Shown here: positions 8,861 through 19,671 of the stretch, piece after piece | How positions within the stretch are numbered: the first letter of the stretch is position 1 | Layout of the letters: every line of letters begins with the position of its first letter | NCBI GenBank assembly: GCA_041687335.1 | Contig: JAWLCE010000021.1 | Span: 8,784 to 72,783 of the forward strand | Reading direction: 5' to 3' | Length of the DNA stretch: 64,000 nt | DNA from: JAJFUE01 sp041687335 | GTDB taxonomy: Bacteria; Sumerlaeota; Sumerlaeia; MVZB01 | The notes under the pieces: model-generated | Databases searched by the model: none | Seen by the model: the letters and a program-made list of their open reading frames with translations, nothing else | Told to the model about the DNA's origin: nothing | Program-made: the position numbers and the translations under genes

Positions 8861-9655
8861 TCAGGCTTCCACCAGCAGTTCGGGGCGCAGGCGGCGGGCG
8901 TAGAGGCGGGTGGCCTGGTCCAAGTCGATGTCGGCAACCAGCAGGCCCTCGCGGTTGCGTCCCAGCGAACCGGCACGGCTCCCGTCGGGAGCGATCAGGC
9001 TGGTCACGCAGTTCTGGCGCGGGTGGGCCTGGTTGACGCTCGCCAGCCAGATCGTGTTCTCCGCCGCCCGCACCTGCATCGTCTTCTCGAAGAACGAGCG
9101 TCCCCACTCGCGCCGGGCCGGCAGCGGCTGGTATGAAATCGTCACCTGGGGCTGAAACACCAGTCGCGCACCGTGCCGGACCGCCCAGCGCACCGTCTCC
9201 GGATAACGCCAGCCCTCGTGGCAGATCGAGATGCCGAAGGTCAGCTCGCCCAGCCGGAAGATGCTGCGGCCAATTCCCGGCACGTAATGTTCGGATTCAC
9301 TGTCGGGGGGAAGTTGGTTCTTGGTCTGGCTGCCCAGCAGCCGGCCGGCCGGCGAGATCACCCACGCCCGGTTCTGAAGCCCCTGCGCGGTCTGCCATTC
9401 CGTGCCCAGGATCGCCGCAATTTTGTGGGCGCGGCAGGCTGCTTGAGCCCGCGCGAGCGCATCCTCAAGCGCGGCCTGATCCGGTGGCGGCGGCGGCGCC
9501 TCCAGCCACATCCCACGCAAACCCGGCAGGTAACATTCGGGAAAGCAGACAATCGCCGCCCCGCGCCGCGCCGCCCGCCCCAGCGCATCCTCAACCTTGG
9601 CCAGCCCTTCCTCCAGCGATTCGGCATGCCTGAGCTGTGCCAGCGCAATTCGCAT
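8861..9655 (-). CDS. Carbon-nitrogen hydrolase (nitrilase superfamily)
   Basis: Cytoplasmic amidohydrolase of about 264 residues in the nitrilase fold. The Glu-Lys-Cys triad is visible: E40 in CFPECYLPG, K112 in QTKNQLPPDSE and C145 in ISICHEGWRYPE. The end EGLLVADIDLDQA is typical for the family. The closest style is the omega-amidase/carbamoylputrescine-hydrolase type, but the substrate cannot be assigned. ATG 9655 (MRIALAQL) is chosen because the family begins at that strand; an adjacent in-frame ATG at 9658 is equivalent. It is divergent from glk across a 196-bp intergenic region. Confidence 0.9.
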   Translation of the reverse strand: MRIALAQLRHAESLEEGLAKVEDALGRAARRGAAIVCFPECYLPGLRGMWLEAPPPPPDQAALEDALARAQAACRAHKIAAILGTEWQTAQGLQNRAWVISPAGRLLGSQTKNQLPPDSESEHYVPGIGRSIFRLGELTFGISICHEGWRYPETVRWAVRHGARLVFQPQVTISYQPLPARREWGRSFFEKTMQVRAAENTIWLASVNQAHPRQNCVTSLIAPDGSRAGSLGRNREGLLVADIDLDQATRLYARRLRPELLVEA

Positions 9656-9743
9656 CATGGTTTGGAAGACCCGCCTTGGATTGAACGGCCAAATCATTTC
9701 ATGGCTCCCCGCCGAATGCAATAAAGATCTCTCGCCATTGCCC

Positions 9744-9772
9744 TTGAAAACGATGATTGCTTTTTGTATAGT
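9744..9772 (+). promoter_or_regulatory. Sigma70-type promoter for glk
   Basis: TTGAAA at 9744-9749, a 17-bp spacer and TATAGT at 9767-9772. Each hexamer differs from consensus at one position. The predicted transcription start near 9779 leaves a ~70-nt leader before the glk ATG. Confidence 0.65.
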
Positions 9773-9851
9773 CGTGGGTTTACCAGCGGCGCGGCAGGCC
9801 GTCCATCGGCCCGCACGACCGCACCAGCCAGGGCGCGAAAGGTCCCTAGTA

Positions 9852-10868
9852 ATGGAAAAATTTGTCCTTGCGGGCGACATGGGCGGCACTAAGACCGTCG
9901 TCGGCGTCTTCTCGACCGAGCAGGGCCCCACCCGCCCGCTGCGCGAGAAAACCTATCGTACCAACGATATGGCCAGCTTCCGCGCCCTGCTCGAAGACTT
10001 CCAAGCCGAGCTGGCCCAGAGCGCCAACCTGGCCCGCGCCCCGATCTCGGCCGCCTGCTTCGGCGTGCCCGGGCCCGTCAGCGACCTGCGCGCCGACGTC
10101 GTGGTCAACGTCAACTGGCCGATCGACGCCCGCGACATGGCCGACCTGCTCGGCCACCGCCGCGTCGACCTGGTCAACGACCTGGTCGCAATGGCCTATG
10201 GCGTGCTGGTCCTGCCCGAGTCGGCGCTGGCGACCCTCAACGAAGGCGAGCCCGACCCCGCCGGCAACCGCGCCCTCATCGCCGCCGGCACCGGCCTCGG
10301 CCACTCAATGATGGTCCGCCACCAGGGGGTCTGGATTCCCGTTCCCTCCGAAGGCGGCCACGTCGACTTCTCCCCCAACAACGAGATCGAGATCGACCTG
10401 CTGCGCTACATGTGGAACATCTATGGGCGCATCAGCACCGAGCGGATCGTCTCGGGCCCCGGCCTGCGCCACATCTACGAATTCCTGCGCGACACCGGCC
10501 GCGTCGCCGAGCAGCCCGCCCTGCGCGACCAGATGCAGGCGCTGGACCCCAGCATGCTCATCTCGCGCCACGGGCTCGACGGCAGCGACCAGCTCTGCTC
10601 GCGCGCCCTCGACCTGTTCGTCCACATCTACGGCGCCGAGGCCGGGGATTTCGCGCTCGCAACCCTCGCCCGCGGCGGAATTTACCTGGGCGGTGGCATC
10701 CCCCCCAAGATCCTCTCGCGGTTGGAGTCCGGGGATTTCATGAGCGGCTTCACCAACAAGGGCCGGCTGAGCGGCTTTGTCCGCCAGATCCCGGTCAAGG
10801 TGATCCTCGAGCCCAAGACCCCGCTCTTCGGCGCCGCCTCGCGGGCCATGATGCTGCTGGCCGACTGA
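9852..10868 (+). CDS. glk: Glucokinase
   Basis: ATP-dependent phosphorylation of glucose to glucose-6-phosphate, entering glycolysis in the cytoplasm. The 338-residue protein has the N-terminal phosphate-binding GDMGGTKTVVGVF, the glucose-site LVNDLVAMAYG, the second phosphate loop LIAAGTGLGHS, PSEGGHVDFSP and the C-terminal ARGGIYLGGGIPPKIL. These identify the bacterial Glk family (Pfam Glucokinase) rather than ROK kinases, because the ROK CxxCGxxGC zinc motif is absent. ATG 9852 aligns with the family start. The gene ends in a shared bidirectional terminator facing gyrA. Confidence 0.93.
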   Translation: MEKFVLAGDMGGTKTVVGVFSTEQGPTRPLREKTYRTNDMASFRALLEDFQAELAQSANLARAPISAACFGVPGPVSDLRADVVVNVNWPIDARDMADLLGHRRVDLVNDLVAMAYGVLVLPESALATLNEGEPDPAGNRALIAAGTGLGHSMMVRHQGVWIPVPSEGGHVDFSPNNEIEIDLLRYMWNIYGRISTERIVSGPGLRHIYEFLRDTGRVAEQPALRDQMQALDPSMLISRHGLDGSDQLCSRALDLFVHIYGAEAGDFALATLARGGIYLGGGIPPKILSRLESGDFMSGFTNKGRLSGFVRQIPVKVILEPKTPLFGAASRAMMLLAD

Positions 10869-10886
10869 CTTTCGCTGCCCACAATA

Positions 10887-10928
10887 GACAAGGCCCCGGG
10901 GGAAGTCACCTCCCCTCGGGGCCTTGTC
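10887..10928. terminator. Bidirectional intrinsic terminator between glk and gyrA
   Basis: Perfect 12-bp arms GACAAGGCCCCG (10887-10898) and CGGGGCCTTGTC (10917-10928), with further GGGG/CCCC pairing inside. It sits between two convergent genes and can serve both strands; the U-tract is weak. Confidence 0.8.
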
Positions 10929-10950
10929 TTATCCATCCGGCTTGGCCGGC

Positions 10951-13443
<2,493 letters not shown>

Positions 13444-13476
13444 TAGTCTATGTCATCCTTCGGCTATTGTGCGTTT

Positions 13477-14183
13477 GCCCCGGCTTCAGCCGGGAGGCGG
13501 CCGCCAGTATTCGATCCTGCGAACNNNNNNNNNNNNNNNNNNNNNNNNNNNNNNNNNNNNNNNNNNNNNNNNNNNNNNNNNNNNNNNNNNNNNNNNNNNN
13601 NNNNNNNNNNNNNNNNNNNNNNNNTTCAGCCCGCTCCCAAATCCCTTCCGCCTCCAGAAGCCCGCTTCAGCGGGCGCCTCGTTAGCCCCCGGCCTCAGCC
13701 GGGGGTTGGGGGCGAGTTTTCAATCCTGCGGGCTTCAGCCCGCTCCCAAATCCCTTCCGCCTCCAGCAGCCCGCTTCAGCGGGCGCCTCGTTAGCCCCCG
13801 GCTTCAGCCGGGGGTTGGCGGCGAGTTTTCAACCCTGCGGGCTTCAGCCCGCTCCCAAATCCCTTCCGCCTCCAGAAGCCCGCTTCAGCGGGCGCCTCGT
13901 TAGCCCCCGGCCTCAGCCGGGGGTTGGGGGCGAGTTTTCAACCCTGCGGGCTTCAGCCCGCTCCCAAATCCCTTTCGCCTCCAGCAGCCCGCTTCAGCGT
14001 ACGCCTCGTAGCCCCCGGCTTCAGCCGGGAGGCGGCCGCCAGTATTCGATCCTGCGAGCTTCAGCCCGCTCCCAAATCCCTTCCGCCTCCAGCAGCCCGC
14101 TTCAGCGGGCGCCTCGTTAGCCCCCGGCTTCAGCCGGGGGGGGCGGCGAGTTTTCAATCCTGCGGGCTTCAGCCCGCTCCCTC
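13477..14183. repeat. Tandem array of 109-bp units, each with three TTCA-loop hairpins
   Basis: The segment TTCAGCCCGCTCCCAAATCC recurs at 13625, 13734, 13843, 13952 and 14060, and a related copy starts at 14168, giving a period of 109, 109, 109, 108 and 108 bp. Every full unit contains GCGGGCTTCAGCCCGC, then GCCCGCTTCAGCGGGC, then a CCCCCGG-arm hairpin with the same loop. A partial unit (13477-13524) lies left of the assembly gap, so the real copy number is unknown. The array lies between gyrA and the 3' end of the Y1 transposase gene. Confidence 0.92.
13525..13624. other. Assembly gap (100 N) inside the hairpin array
   Basis: Exactly 100 undetermined bases, the conventional scaffold-gap length, so the true size is unknown. 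Both sides are repeat-array sequence, which suggests assembly failed because of array length or hairpins. Confidence 0.98.
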
Positions 14184-15023
14184 CACCTCTCCCCTCACCG
14201 GAAAACCGCATTGCTCCAGAATCTCATTAACCGTCAGCTTGTGGTGGTGCTCCTTCTGATTCCGAATATAATTCAGCACCGGCTCCAGATTCCTGTGCGC
14301 AAAACCGACCACCCCATAACCCGTCTGCCACCTCAGCGCCCCGGCCCCCAGATGCTCATTTACATGATGCGACGTTGCGCCTTTCAGCTTCCCGATTATC
14401 TCGCTGACTCTGGCCGTGACCGGCGGCCGGATCGCCAGATGCAGGTGTGTGGGCGTCCCGCCCCACCCCAACAGCTCGACTCCCGCATCGGTGCAGTAGC
14501 CCGGCAGGAACGCCCCAATCAGTTCCTCGGTCCGCGCTGTGATCAAAGGCCGGTCATGGTGGCAATGCCAAGTCACATGAAGTAACACATCGCACCGCGT
14601 CTCGAACTCATCCACCGGCTCAATTGCCGGCCGAACATTCTGGCGCTCATGGTGCAACGACTGGTCGCGAAGATACTGCTCAATGGCAGGCAAATTTTTG
14701 GCGGCGAAGGAGTCCACGGCGTAGCCATGCTGCCAGAGGAGGGTTTCGGAGCCATACTTCTTATTGATGTGCTGGCTGCTCGCGCCCTTGATGCGGCCGA
14801 TGAGGTCGCTAGGGATCTGGTTGGGTGCAAGCTGCACGGCCAGATGAATGTGATCTGCCGTTCCGCCGCCGGCTTTGAAAAAGACGCCGGAGGTTTGAGC
14901 CAGATAATTGCGCAGGTAAGTGTGCAGCTCGTTGGCAAACATCGGTAGGATCATGGATTGGCGATCGCGACAGCTCCACGTCAGATGCAGGTAGACCTGG
15001 TGGAAAACCGAGGCGCCGCTCAT
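14169..15023 (-). CDS. Tandem-duplicated Y1 (HUH) transposase, IS200/REP-associated type
   Basis: A 284-residue protein made of two consecutive IS200-type Y1 transposase domains. Domain 1 (about residues 5-140) has the HUH pair H58-I-H60 and a candidate nucleophile Y117 in QYLRDQSLHH. Domain 2 (about 143-275) has H193-L-H195 and Y252 in NYIRNQKEHH. Both retain the matching GAS/TSxH and LWQHGY/RWQTGY segments, so neither looks degenerate. Known IS200/IS605 TnpA works as a dimer of single-domain chains with active sites shared between subunits; here the dimer may be one polypeptide. The stop codon TGA is supplied by the first hairpin of the adjacent array (GCGGGCTGAAG on the coding strand). No accessory TnpB/IscB is present. 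Likely role: single-strand cleavage and joining at the flanking hairpins. Confidence 0.9.
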   Translation of the reverse strand: MSGASVFHQVYLHLTWSCRDRQSMILPMFANELHTYLRNYLAQTSGVFFKAGGGTADHIHLAVQLAPNQIPSDLIGRIKGASSQHINKKYGSETLLWQHGYAVDSFAAKNLPAIEQYLRDQSLHHERQNVRPAIEPVDEFETRCDVLLHVTWHCHHDRPLITARTEELIGAFLPGYCTDAGVELLGWGGTPTHLHLAIRPPVTARVSEIIGKLKGATSHHVNEHLGAGALRWQTGYGVVGFAHRNLEPVLNYIRNQKEHHHKLTVNEILEQCGFPVRGEVEGAG

Positions 15024-15046
15024 TTTGGTGGCCCCCTAGTGGTGGT

Positions 15047-15132
15047 AGCCGGCTCAAGCCGGCAAGCTTTATTTCTTCTGCCCCCACCCCCGGCTGAAGC
15101 CGGGGGCTAACGAGGCGCCCGCTGAAGCGGGC
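15047..15132. repeat. Inverted REP-type unit on the 5' side of the transposase gene
   Basis: Three hairpins: GCCGGCTCAAGCCGGC (about 15048-15063), CCCCCGGCTGAAGCCGGGGG (15087-15106) and GCCCGCTGAAGCGGGC (15117-15132). The last two, with the CTAACGAGGC between them, are the exact reverse complement of part of the 109-bp unit. The transposase gene is therefore bracketed by oppositely oriented repeat units, as expected for an IS200-derived element. Confidence 0.88.
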
Positions 15133-15155
15133 TCTTGCACATCCATTGGTGATCC

Positions 15156-15707
15156 TCAGTCATGGCTGAATTCCTTCCGGATTACTCTGCGAGAATCGTT
15201 GTACTCCACAATCGCCCAGTCGGAATTCCCCCAGCCTTCGTTCGTATGGCGGTAGATAACGGTCTTGGCGCCCAATTCGATCGTTCCGCTTCCGCCTAGC
15301 AGATGGACTGTTCCCGCAGCCAGCTCGCCCTTCTCATCAGCCACCCCACCGTTACCCGGTGGTGCCGGCCAGCCAGTGCCGGTCCTCCACGCGCCCATGA
15401 TATCCGTCACTTCTTCTTCCGTCATGCCAACCCGCACACGTTCAAAATCCTGCAGCATCGCCTTGCGAGTGTCCCAGACCAGCCAAGGCAGCAGGATGAT
15501 CGGGAATACGAAAGCTGCAATGCAGACGGCCCGCCGCTTCGCCGTCCACCTCCATAAGGGCATCAGCAACAGGATCGCGATGATCAACCCCGTGATCCAT
15601 AGCGTCCTGGTTTCGAAGGCGGCCCAAGCCCAGTCCCAGAAGTAGAGAAAGGCGACGGTAGTTCCCGCCATCACCTCGAGCCAAGGGGATGGGCTGATTC
15701 TTTTCAT
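15156..15707 (-). CDS. Small membrane protein with a BamE/SmpA-like motif, function unknown
   Basis: About 183 residues with three predicted membrane helices in the first ~85 (VAFLYFWDWAWAAF, LWITGLIIAILLLMPLW, AVCIAAFVFPIILLPWLVW). A ~100-residue exposed domain follows. It starts FERVRVGMTEEEVTDIMGAW, resembling the GMTxxEVxxxMG motif of BamE/SmpA-type domains, and ends with a predicted beta-rich part (AKTVIYRHTNEGW, WAIVEYNDSRRV). The ATG overlaps the gyrB stop as TGATG, implying translational coupling to gyrB. The function is not recognised. Confidence 0.65.
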   Translation of the reverse strand: MKRISPSPWLEVMAGTTVAFLYFWDWAWAAFETRTLWITGLIIAILLLMPLWRWTAKRRAVCIAAFVFPIILLPWLVWDTRKAMLQDFERVRVGMTEEEVTDIMGAWRTGTGWPAPPGNGGVADEKGELAAGTVHLLGGSGTIELGAKTVIYRHTNEGWGNSDWAIVEYNDSRRVIRKEFSHD

Positions 15708-18262
15708 CACACGTCCAGGTTCCTGACTTCGGGCGCGTTCTGCTGGATGAAGCGTCGGCGCGGGTCGACTTGGTCGCCCATCAGGATCGTGAAAATCCGG
15801 TCGGCTTCGACCGCGTCCTCCAGCCGCACCTGCAAGAGCCGGCGTTTGGCGGGGTTCATCGTCGTCTCCCAGAGTTGCGGGGCATTCATTTCGCCCAAGC
15901 CCTTGTAGCGCTGGACGCTGACCCCCTTGGCGCCGATCTCGCGCACCCGCTCCAGCAGCTGGGGCAGCGAGTCCGCGGTGAGTGACTTCTTCTCGCCATC
16001 GAAAACGTGGAACGGATGATACTCCTCGAACGGGTTGGCCGGGTCGATCTCGAACTCCTGCGGGATGATCATCGCGATCGGCAGGCCCAGCCGCTCGATC
16101 CGCTGCAAAATCCCCTCGATCCGCTCGGCCTCGGGGAACTCGGTCAGCGAATGCTTGATCTTCTTGACCGGCACCTCCGCGTCCGCCTTGTCGAACAGGT
16201 CCGGCTGGTCCTCGGCATCCTCGACCTGCGCCACCTCCTCGACCACGCCGTACTTCTCCTCCATCTGCTCGATCACGCGCGCCTGCTCCTCCTCGCTCCA
16301 GGCGAAGACCGACTCCTCCTGCACCGTGATCATGTAGCGCGGCAGGCGCCCGCCGTCGTTGCGCAGGCTGATGTAGCGCTCCAGCGGGGCGCCCTTGCGT
16401 CGCAGCACCACGCCCAGCTGCCCGATCTGGATCACGTCCTCCATCAACTGGCGCAGGGCCGCGCGGCTGATCTCCACCGGCGCCCGCCCGTTGCCGCGCG
16501 CGTGATACTCCACCCGCGTGGAATCCACCGCCAGGTTGAGCAGGTAGCGGTCGCGCTGCTCCTCATTGTCCAGATACTGCTCCTGCTTGCCCTTCTTGAT
16601 GCGGAACAGCGGCGGCTGCGCGATATAAATGTGGCCGGCGCTGACCAGCTCGCGGAACTGGCGGAAAAAGAAGGTCAACAGCAGCGTGCGGATGTGCGCG
16701 CCGTCGACGTCGGCGTCGGTCATGATGATGATCTTGTGGTAGCGCAGCTTGCCGATGTCGAAGTTGTCCTGGCCGATGCCGGTGCCCAGCGCCGTGACCA
16801 TCGTCCGGATTTCATTGTTGCCCAGCACCCGGTCCAGCCGCGCCTTCTCCACGTTGATGATCTTGCCGCGCAAGGGCAGGATCGCCTGGAAGTGCCGGTC
16901 GCGCCCCTGCTTGGCCGAGCCGCCCGCCGAGTCGCCCTCGACCAGGTACAGCTCACACAATCCCGGGTCGCGCTCGCTGCAGTCGGCCAGCTTGCCCGGC
17001 AGCGCCGTGATGTCCATCGCGCTCTTGCGCACGATCTCGCGCGCCCGCCGCGCGGCGATCCGCGCCTTGGCCGCCGTCAGCCCCTTCTCGATCACCCGCC
17101 GCGCCACCGCCGGGTTCTCCTCGAAAAAGTCCGCCAGCGACTCGTTGATCATCTGCTCGACCCAGCCGCCCACCTCGGGGTTGAGCAGCCGGCCCTTGTT
17201 CTGGCCCTCGAACTGGGGGTTGGAAATCTTGATCGAGATGATCGCCGTCAGCCCCTCGCGCACGTCGTCGCCGGTCACCGTGCCGTCGAACTTCTTCAGC
17301 AGCTCGTTCTTGCCGGCGTAGTCGTTGATCGTGCGCGTCAGCGCCTTGCGGAACCCCATCAAGTGCGAGCCGCCGTCGCGCGTATTAATGTTGTTGGCGA
17401 AGGTCAGCATGTTCTCGTCGAAGCCGTCGTTGTACTGGATCGCCACCTCCAGCTCCATGTTCTCCAGCCGCGTCTCCCCGCTGTCGCGCTCAACGCGCTC
17501 GAACTCGCGCGTGCGCGAGATGTGGATCGGCTTGGGGTGGACCAGGTTCTTGTTGGCATTGAGCTGCTTGATGAACTCCAGGATGCCGCCGCGGTAGGTC
17601 CAGGCGTTGCTCTTGCCCGAGCGCTCGTCATTGACCGAGATCTGCAGGCCCGCATTCAGGAAAGCCAGCTCGCGCAGCCGCGCCGCCAGCGTGTCGTAAC
17701 TGAAGTCGAGCGTCTCGAAAATCTCCGGGTCGGGCTTGAACCGGATCGTCGTGCCCGACTTCTTGCTCGAGCCGATCTGGCGCAGCGGCTCCACCGCCAG
17801 CCCGCGCTCGAACCGCATGAACCAGGTCGCCCCGTCGCGCCGCACCTCGGCCTCGAGCCACTCCGAGAGGAAATTGACCACCGAGACGCCGACGCCGTGA
17901 AGGCCGGCGCTGAACTTATAAGCCTCGTTGTCGAACTTGCCGCCCGCGTGCAGGATCGTCAGCACGACCTCCAGCGTGGACTTGCCCTTCTTGGCGTGGT
18001 GATTCTCCACCGGAATGCCGCGGCCATTGTCGGCAATCGAGATCGAATTGTCATAATGGATCGTAATGTCGACCTTGTCGCAATGGCCGGCCATCGCCTC
18101 GTCGATCGAGTTGTCCACCACCTCATACACCAGGTGATGCAGTCCCAGCGAACCGGTGTTGCTGATATACATCGCCGGGCGCTTGCGAACCGCCTCACGC
18201 CCCTCAAGGACCTGAATGTCCTTACTGCTGTAAATGTGGTTCTTGTCTCGGGTCACGGCCAT
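15707..18262 (-). CDS. gyrB: DNA gyrase subunit B
   Basis: ATPase subunit of gyrase, 851 residues. The GHKL ATP-binding part shows YEVVDNSIDEAMAG, ADNGRGIPV and GLHGVGVSVVNFLSEW. The Toprim part shows LVEGDSAGGSAKQGRDR and MTDADVDGAHIRTLLLTFF, with QRYKGLGEMN near the C-terminus. An insertion of roughly 200 residues sits between the Toprim region (FRIKKGK) and QRYKGLGEMN, as in long Gram-negative-type GyrB. ATG 18262 is chosen because AGAGGAAAGAAGC precedes it and the family starts there; the frame continues upstream to a TTG at 18379 without conserved sequence. A strong promoter lies ~280 bp upstream. Confidence 0.97.
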   Translation of the reverse strand: MAVTRDKNHIYSSKDIQVLEGREAVRKRPAMYISNTGSLGLHHLVYEVVDNSIDEAMAGHCDKVDITIHYDNSISIADNGRGIPVENHHAKKGKSTLEVVLTILHAGGKFDNEAYKFSAGLHGVGVSVVNFLSEWLEAEVRRDGATWFMRFERGLAVEPLRQIGSSKKSGTTIRFKPDPEIFETLDFSYDTLAARLRELAFLNAGLQISVNDERSGKSNAWTYRGGILEFIKQLNANKNLVHPKPIHISRTREFERVERDSGETRLENMELEVAIQYNDGFDENMLTFANNINTRDGGSHLMGFRKALTRTINDYAGKNELLKKFDGTVTGDDVREGLTAIISIKISNPQFEGQNKGRLLNPEVGGWVEQMINESLADFFEENPAVARRVIEKGLTAAKARIAARRAREIVRKSAMDITALPGKLADCSERDPGLCELYLVEGDSAGGSAKQGRDRHFQAILPLRGKIINVEKARLDRVLGNNEIRTMVTALGTGIGQDNFDIGKLRYHKIIIMTDADVDGAHIRTLLLTFFFRQFRELVSAGHIYIAQPPLFRIKKGKQEQYLDNEEQRDRYLLNLAVDSTRVEYHARGNGRAPVEISRAALRQLMEDVIQIGQLGVVLRRKGAPLERYISLRNDGGRLPRYMITVQEESVFAWSEEEQARVIEQMEEKYGVVEEVAQVEDAEDQPDLFDKADAEVPVKKIKHSLTEFPEAERIEGILQRIERLGLPIAMIIPQEFEIDPANPFEEYHPFHVFDGEKKSLTADSLPQLLERVREIGAKGVSVQRYKGLGEMNAPQLWETTMNPAKRRLLQVRLEDAVEADRIFTILMGDQVDPRRRFIQQNAPEVRNLDV

Positions 18263-18540
18263 GCTTCTTTCCTCTGTGGACAAGTGGAGCCGGCGCGCGA
18301 TCGCACGCTCACCCCTTGGGGCGGCGTGAGCGACGGTGCGAGCGGCGACTGATGGTGGATCATGGGTGGTGTTTGGCAAACGAAGCGAAGGGGTCCCGAA
18401 TGAGCTCTTTATGGCGGGAACGAAAAAAGCTTCGGGGCGGGCGGAGAAAACCCCGGCTGGGCGCCAAACGGGCCGCTGCCGGGCTGATTTACCGCCGGTT
18501 GCCTTGTTTCCCCTCCCTGCAAAACGTCTTCGTCGCTCCC

Positions 18541-18569
18541 ATTAAACCCTATGCGCCATTTGTTGTCAA
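18541..18569 (-). promoter_or_regulatory. Near-consensus sigma70 promoter upstream of gyrB
   Basis: On the minus strand, TTGACA (18564-18569), a 17-bp spacer and TTTAAT (18541-18546). The predicted start is near 18534, giving an untranslated leader of about 270 nt. The leader contains a GC-rich stem (CCCGGC...GCCGGG) followed by TTTT that could act as an attenuator. The remaining intergenic DNA (18570-18735) shows no gene. Confidence 0.65.
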
Positions 18570-18735
18570 GCCGAAGATTTCCCCTCCAGCCAACTTGGAA
18601 TACTGAATTTAAAACACTTAACGCGAGCTTAAACACTCAGAAAAAACCGCCCCTCACCCCAGCCGATAACCGCCGCCGCAACCCGCCCGCCACCCTCTCC
18701 GGCCAGCCGCGACGGCATTCAGCTTCCCGGGGACT

Positions 18736-19569
18736 TTATTCCATCCCCCGCCCCCGCTCCGGGTCCGCGAGCCCCTCGCGCACGACAAAATTATCGAACA
18801 GCGCGTGCACGGTGATCGTGCGCCCCTGCTCGTCGCGCGGGGCGTTGCCCGGCGAGCTGCCGCCGTGGAACGTGCTGAAGAGCAGGTTCTGGATCAGCGT
18901 ATCCTCCCCGCCCACCCCCCGAAACTGCATCCCCCGGCTATGGACCTGCTCGCGCCCGTCAACAAATATGCGCGCAAAGCCGTCGGCTTGGCCCGGCGTG
19001 TTCAGGCCCACCTGCAGCACCACGTGATGCCACTGGCCCGCCCGAAAGACCGGCCCCGGCGAGCCCGCCCCGACACCATAGGTCCTGGCCACATTCTGAT
19101 CATAAAGATAGGTGGCGCAGTGCCCGTCGGCCTTGAAGTTCACCCGCGCGCTCCAGCCCTCCGGCTTGCGCGGCTGTCCGCCGGTGATCGGCCGCTTGGG
19201 CCCCAGCCCGTGCAGCTTGCCCCCCGTGACCCATTTGAAGTCCTTCTCAAAGCAGACATCATAGGACAAGGTGGCCTGCTCGAGCTTCGCCCCCAGCGGA
19301 AACCGCACCACCACCCGCTCGCTGCCCTTATCGAAGCCGACATAAGCCACCCGGATCGCATCCGAGCCGTCGGGCCCGGCCCCCTTGGCCAGGCTGACGT
19401 GGCGATGCGCCAGCAGCGCCCCCGCCAGGCCCGTTGCGGGCTCCTGGTCAAATCCCTCGCGGACGAGAATCCCGTTCGCGGGCGTTTCGGTCGCGGGCGT
19501 CTCCGCCGCCGCCAGCCCGCCCAGCCACGCCACAAGGCTCACCAACCCAAGCAGTCCTCTGATCCTCAT
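18736..19569 (-). CDS. Secreted polysaccharide lyase family 14-like protein
   Basis: About 277 residues with a signal peptide (LLGLVSLVAWLGGLAAAETP). The mature part matches the PL14-type beta-jelly-roll layout: YDVCFEKDFKWVTGGKLHGL, GWSARVNFKADG, YLYDQN, FRAGQWHHVVLQVGLNTPG and ADGFARIFVDGRE. PL14 enzymes cleave alginate or glucuronan; whether this one is catalytic, and on which polymer, is not shown. ATG 19569 (MRIRG) is used because it opens the signal peptide; 13 in-frame codons upstream lack one. Together with the esterase at 6332 and the heparinase-like protein at 39912 it points to uronate-polysaccharide use. Confidence 0.75.
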   Translation of the reverse strand: MRIRGLLGLVSLVAWLGGLAAAETPATETPANGILVREGFDQEPATGLAGALLAHRHVSLAKGAGPDGSDAIRVAYVGFDKGSERVVVRFPLGAKLEQATLSYDVCFEKDFKWVTGGKLHGLGPKRPITGGQPRKPEGWSARVNFKADGHCATYLYDQNVARTYGVGAGSPGPVFRAGQWHHVVLQVGLNTPGQADGFARIFVDGREQVHSRGMQFRGVGGEDTLIQNLLFSTFHGGSSPGNAPRDEQGRTITVHALFDNFVVREGLADPERGRGME

Positions 19570-19671
19570 GATGTCATTCCCCTTTTGATGTCTTCGGTCC
19601 CGTTCCATGAAAACTAGCCTGCCCGTCCAAGACCGTCCAGATCAATCCCCCCGCGCCCCAAAATTCCTCAT

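Noticed and set aside
13477..14183. CRISPR array
   Set aside because: The repeats are contiguous 109-bp units with near-identical content throughout; there are no unique spacers and no cas genes nearby.
14169..15023. Complete IS605-type element with TnpB
   Set aside because: No TnpB/IscB-like RuvC-domain gene or omega-RNA-like region is present on either side.
16007..18352. 781-codon plus-strand frame opposite gyrB
   Set aside because: Antisense shadow; composition (Arg, His, Leu, Val) is typical of reversed high-GC coding sequence.
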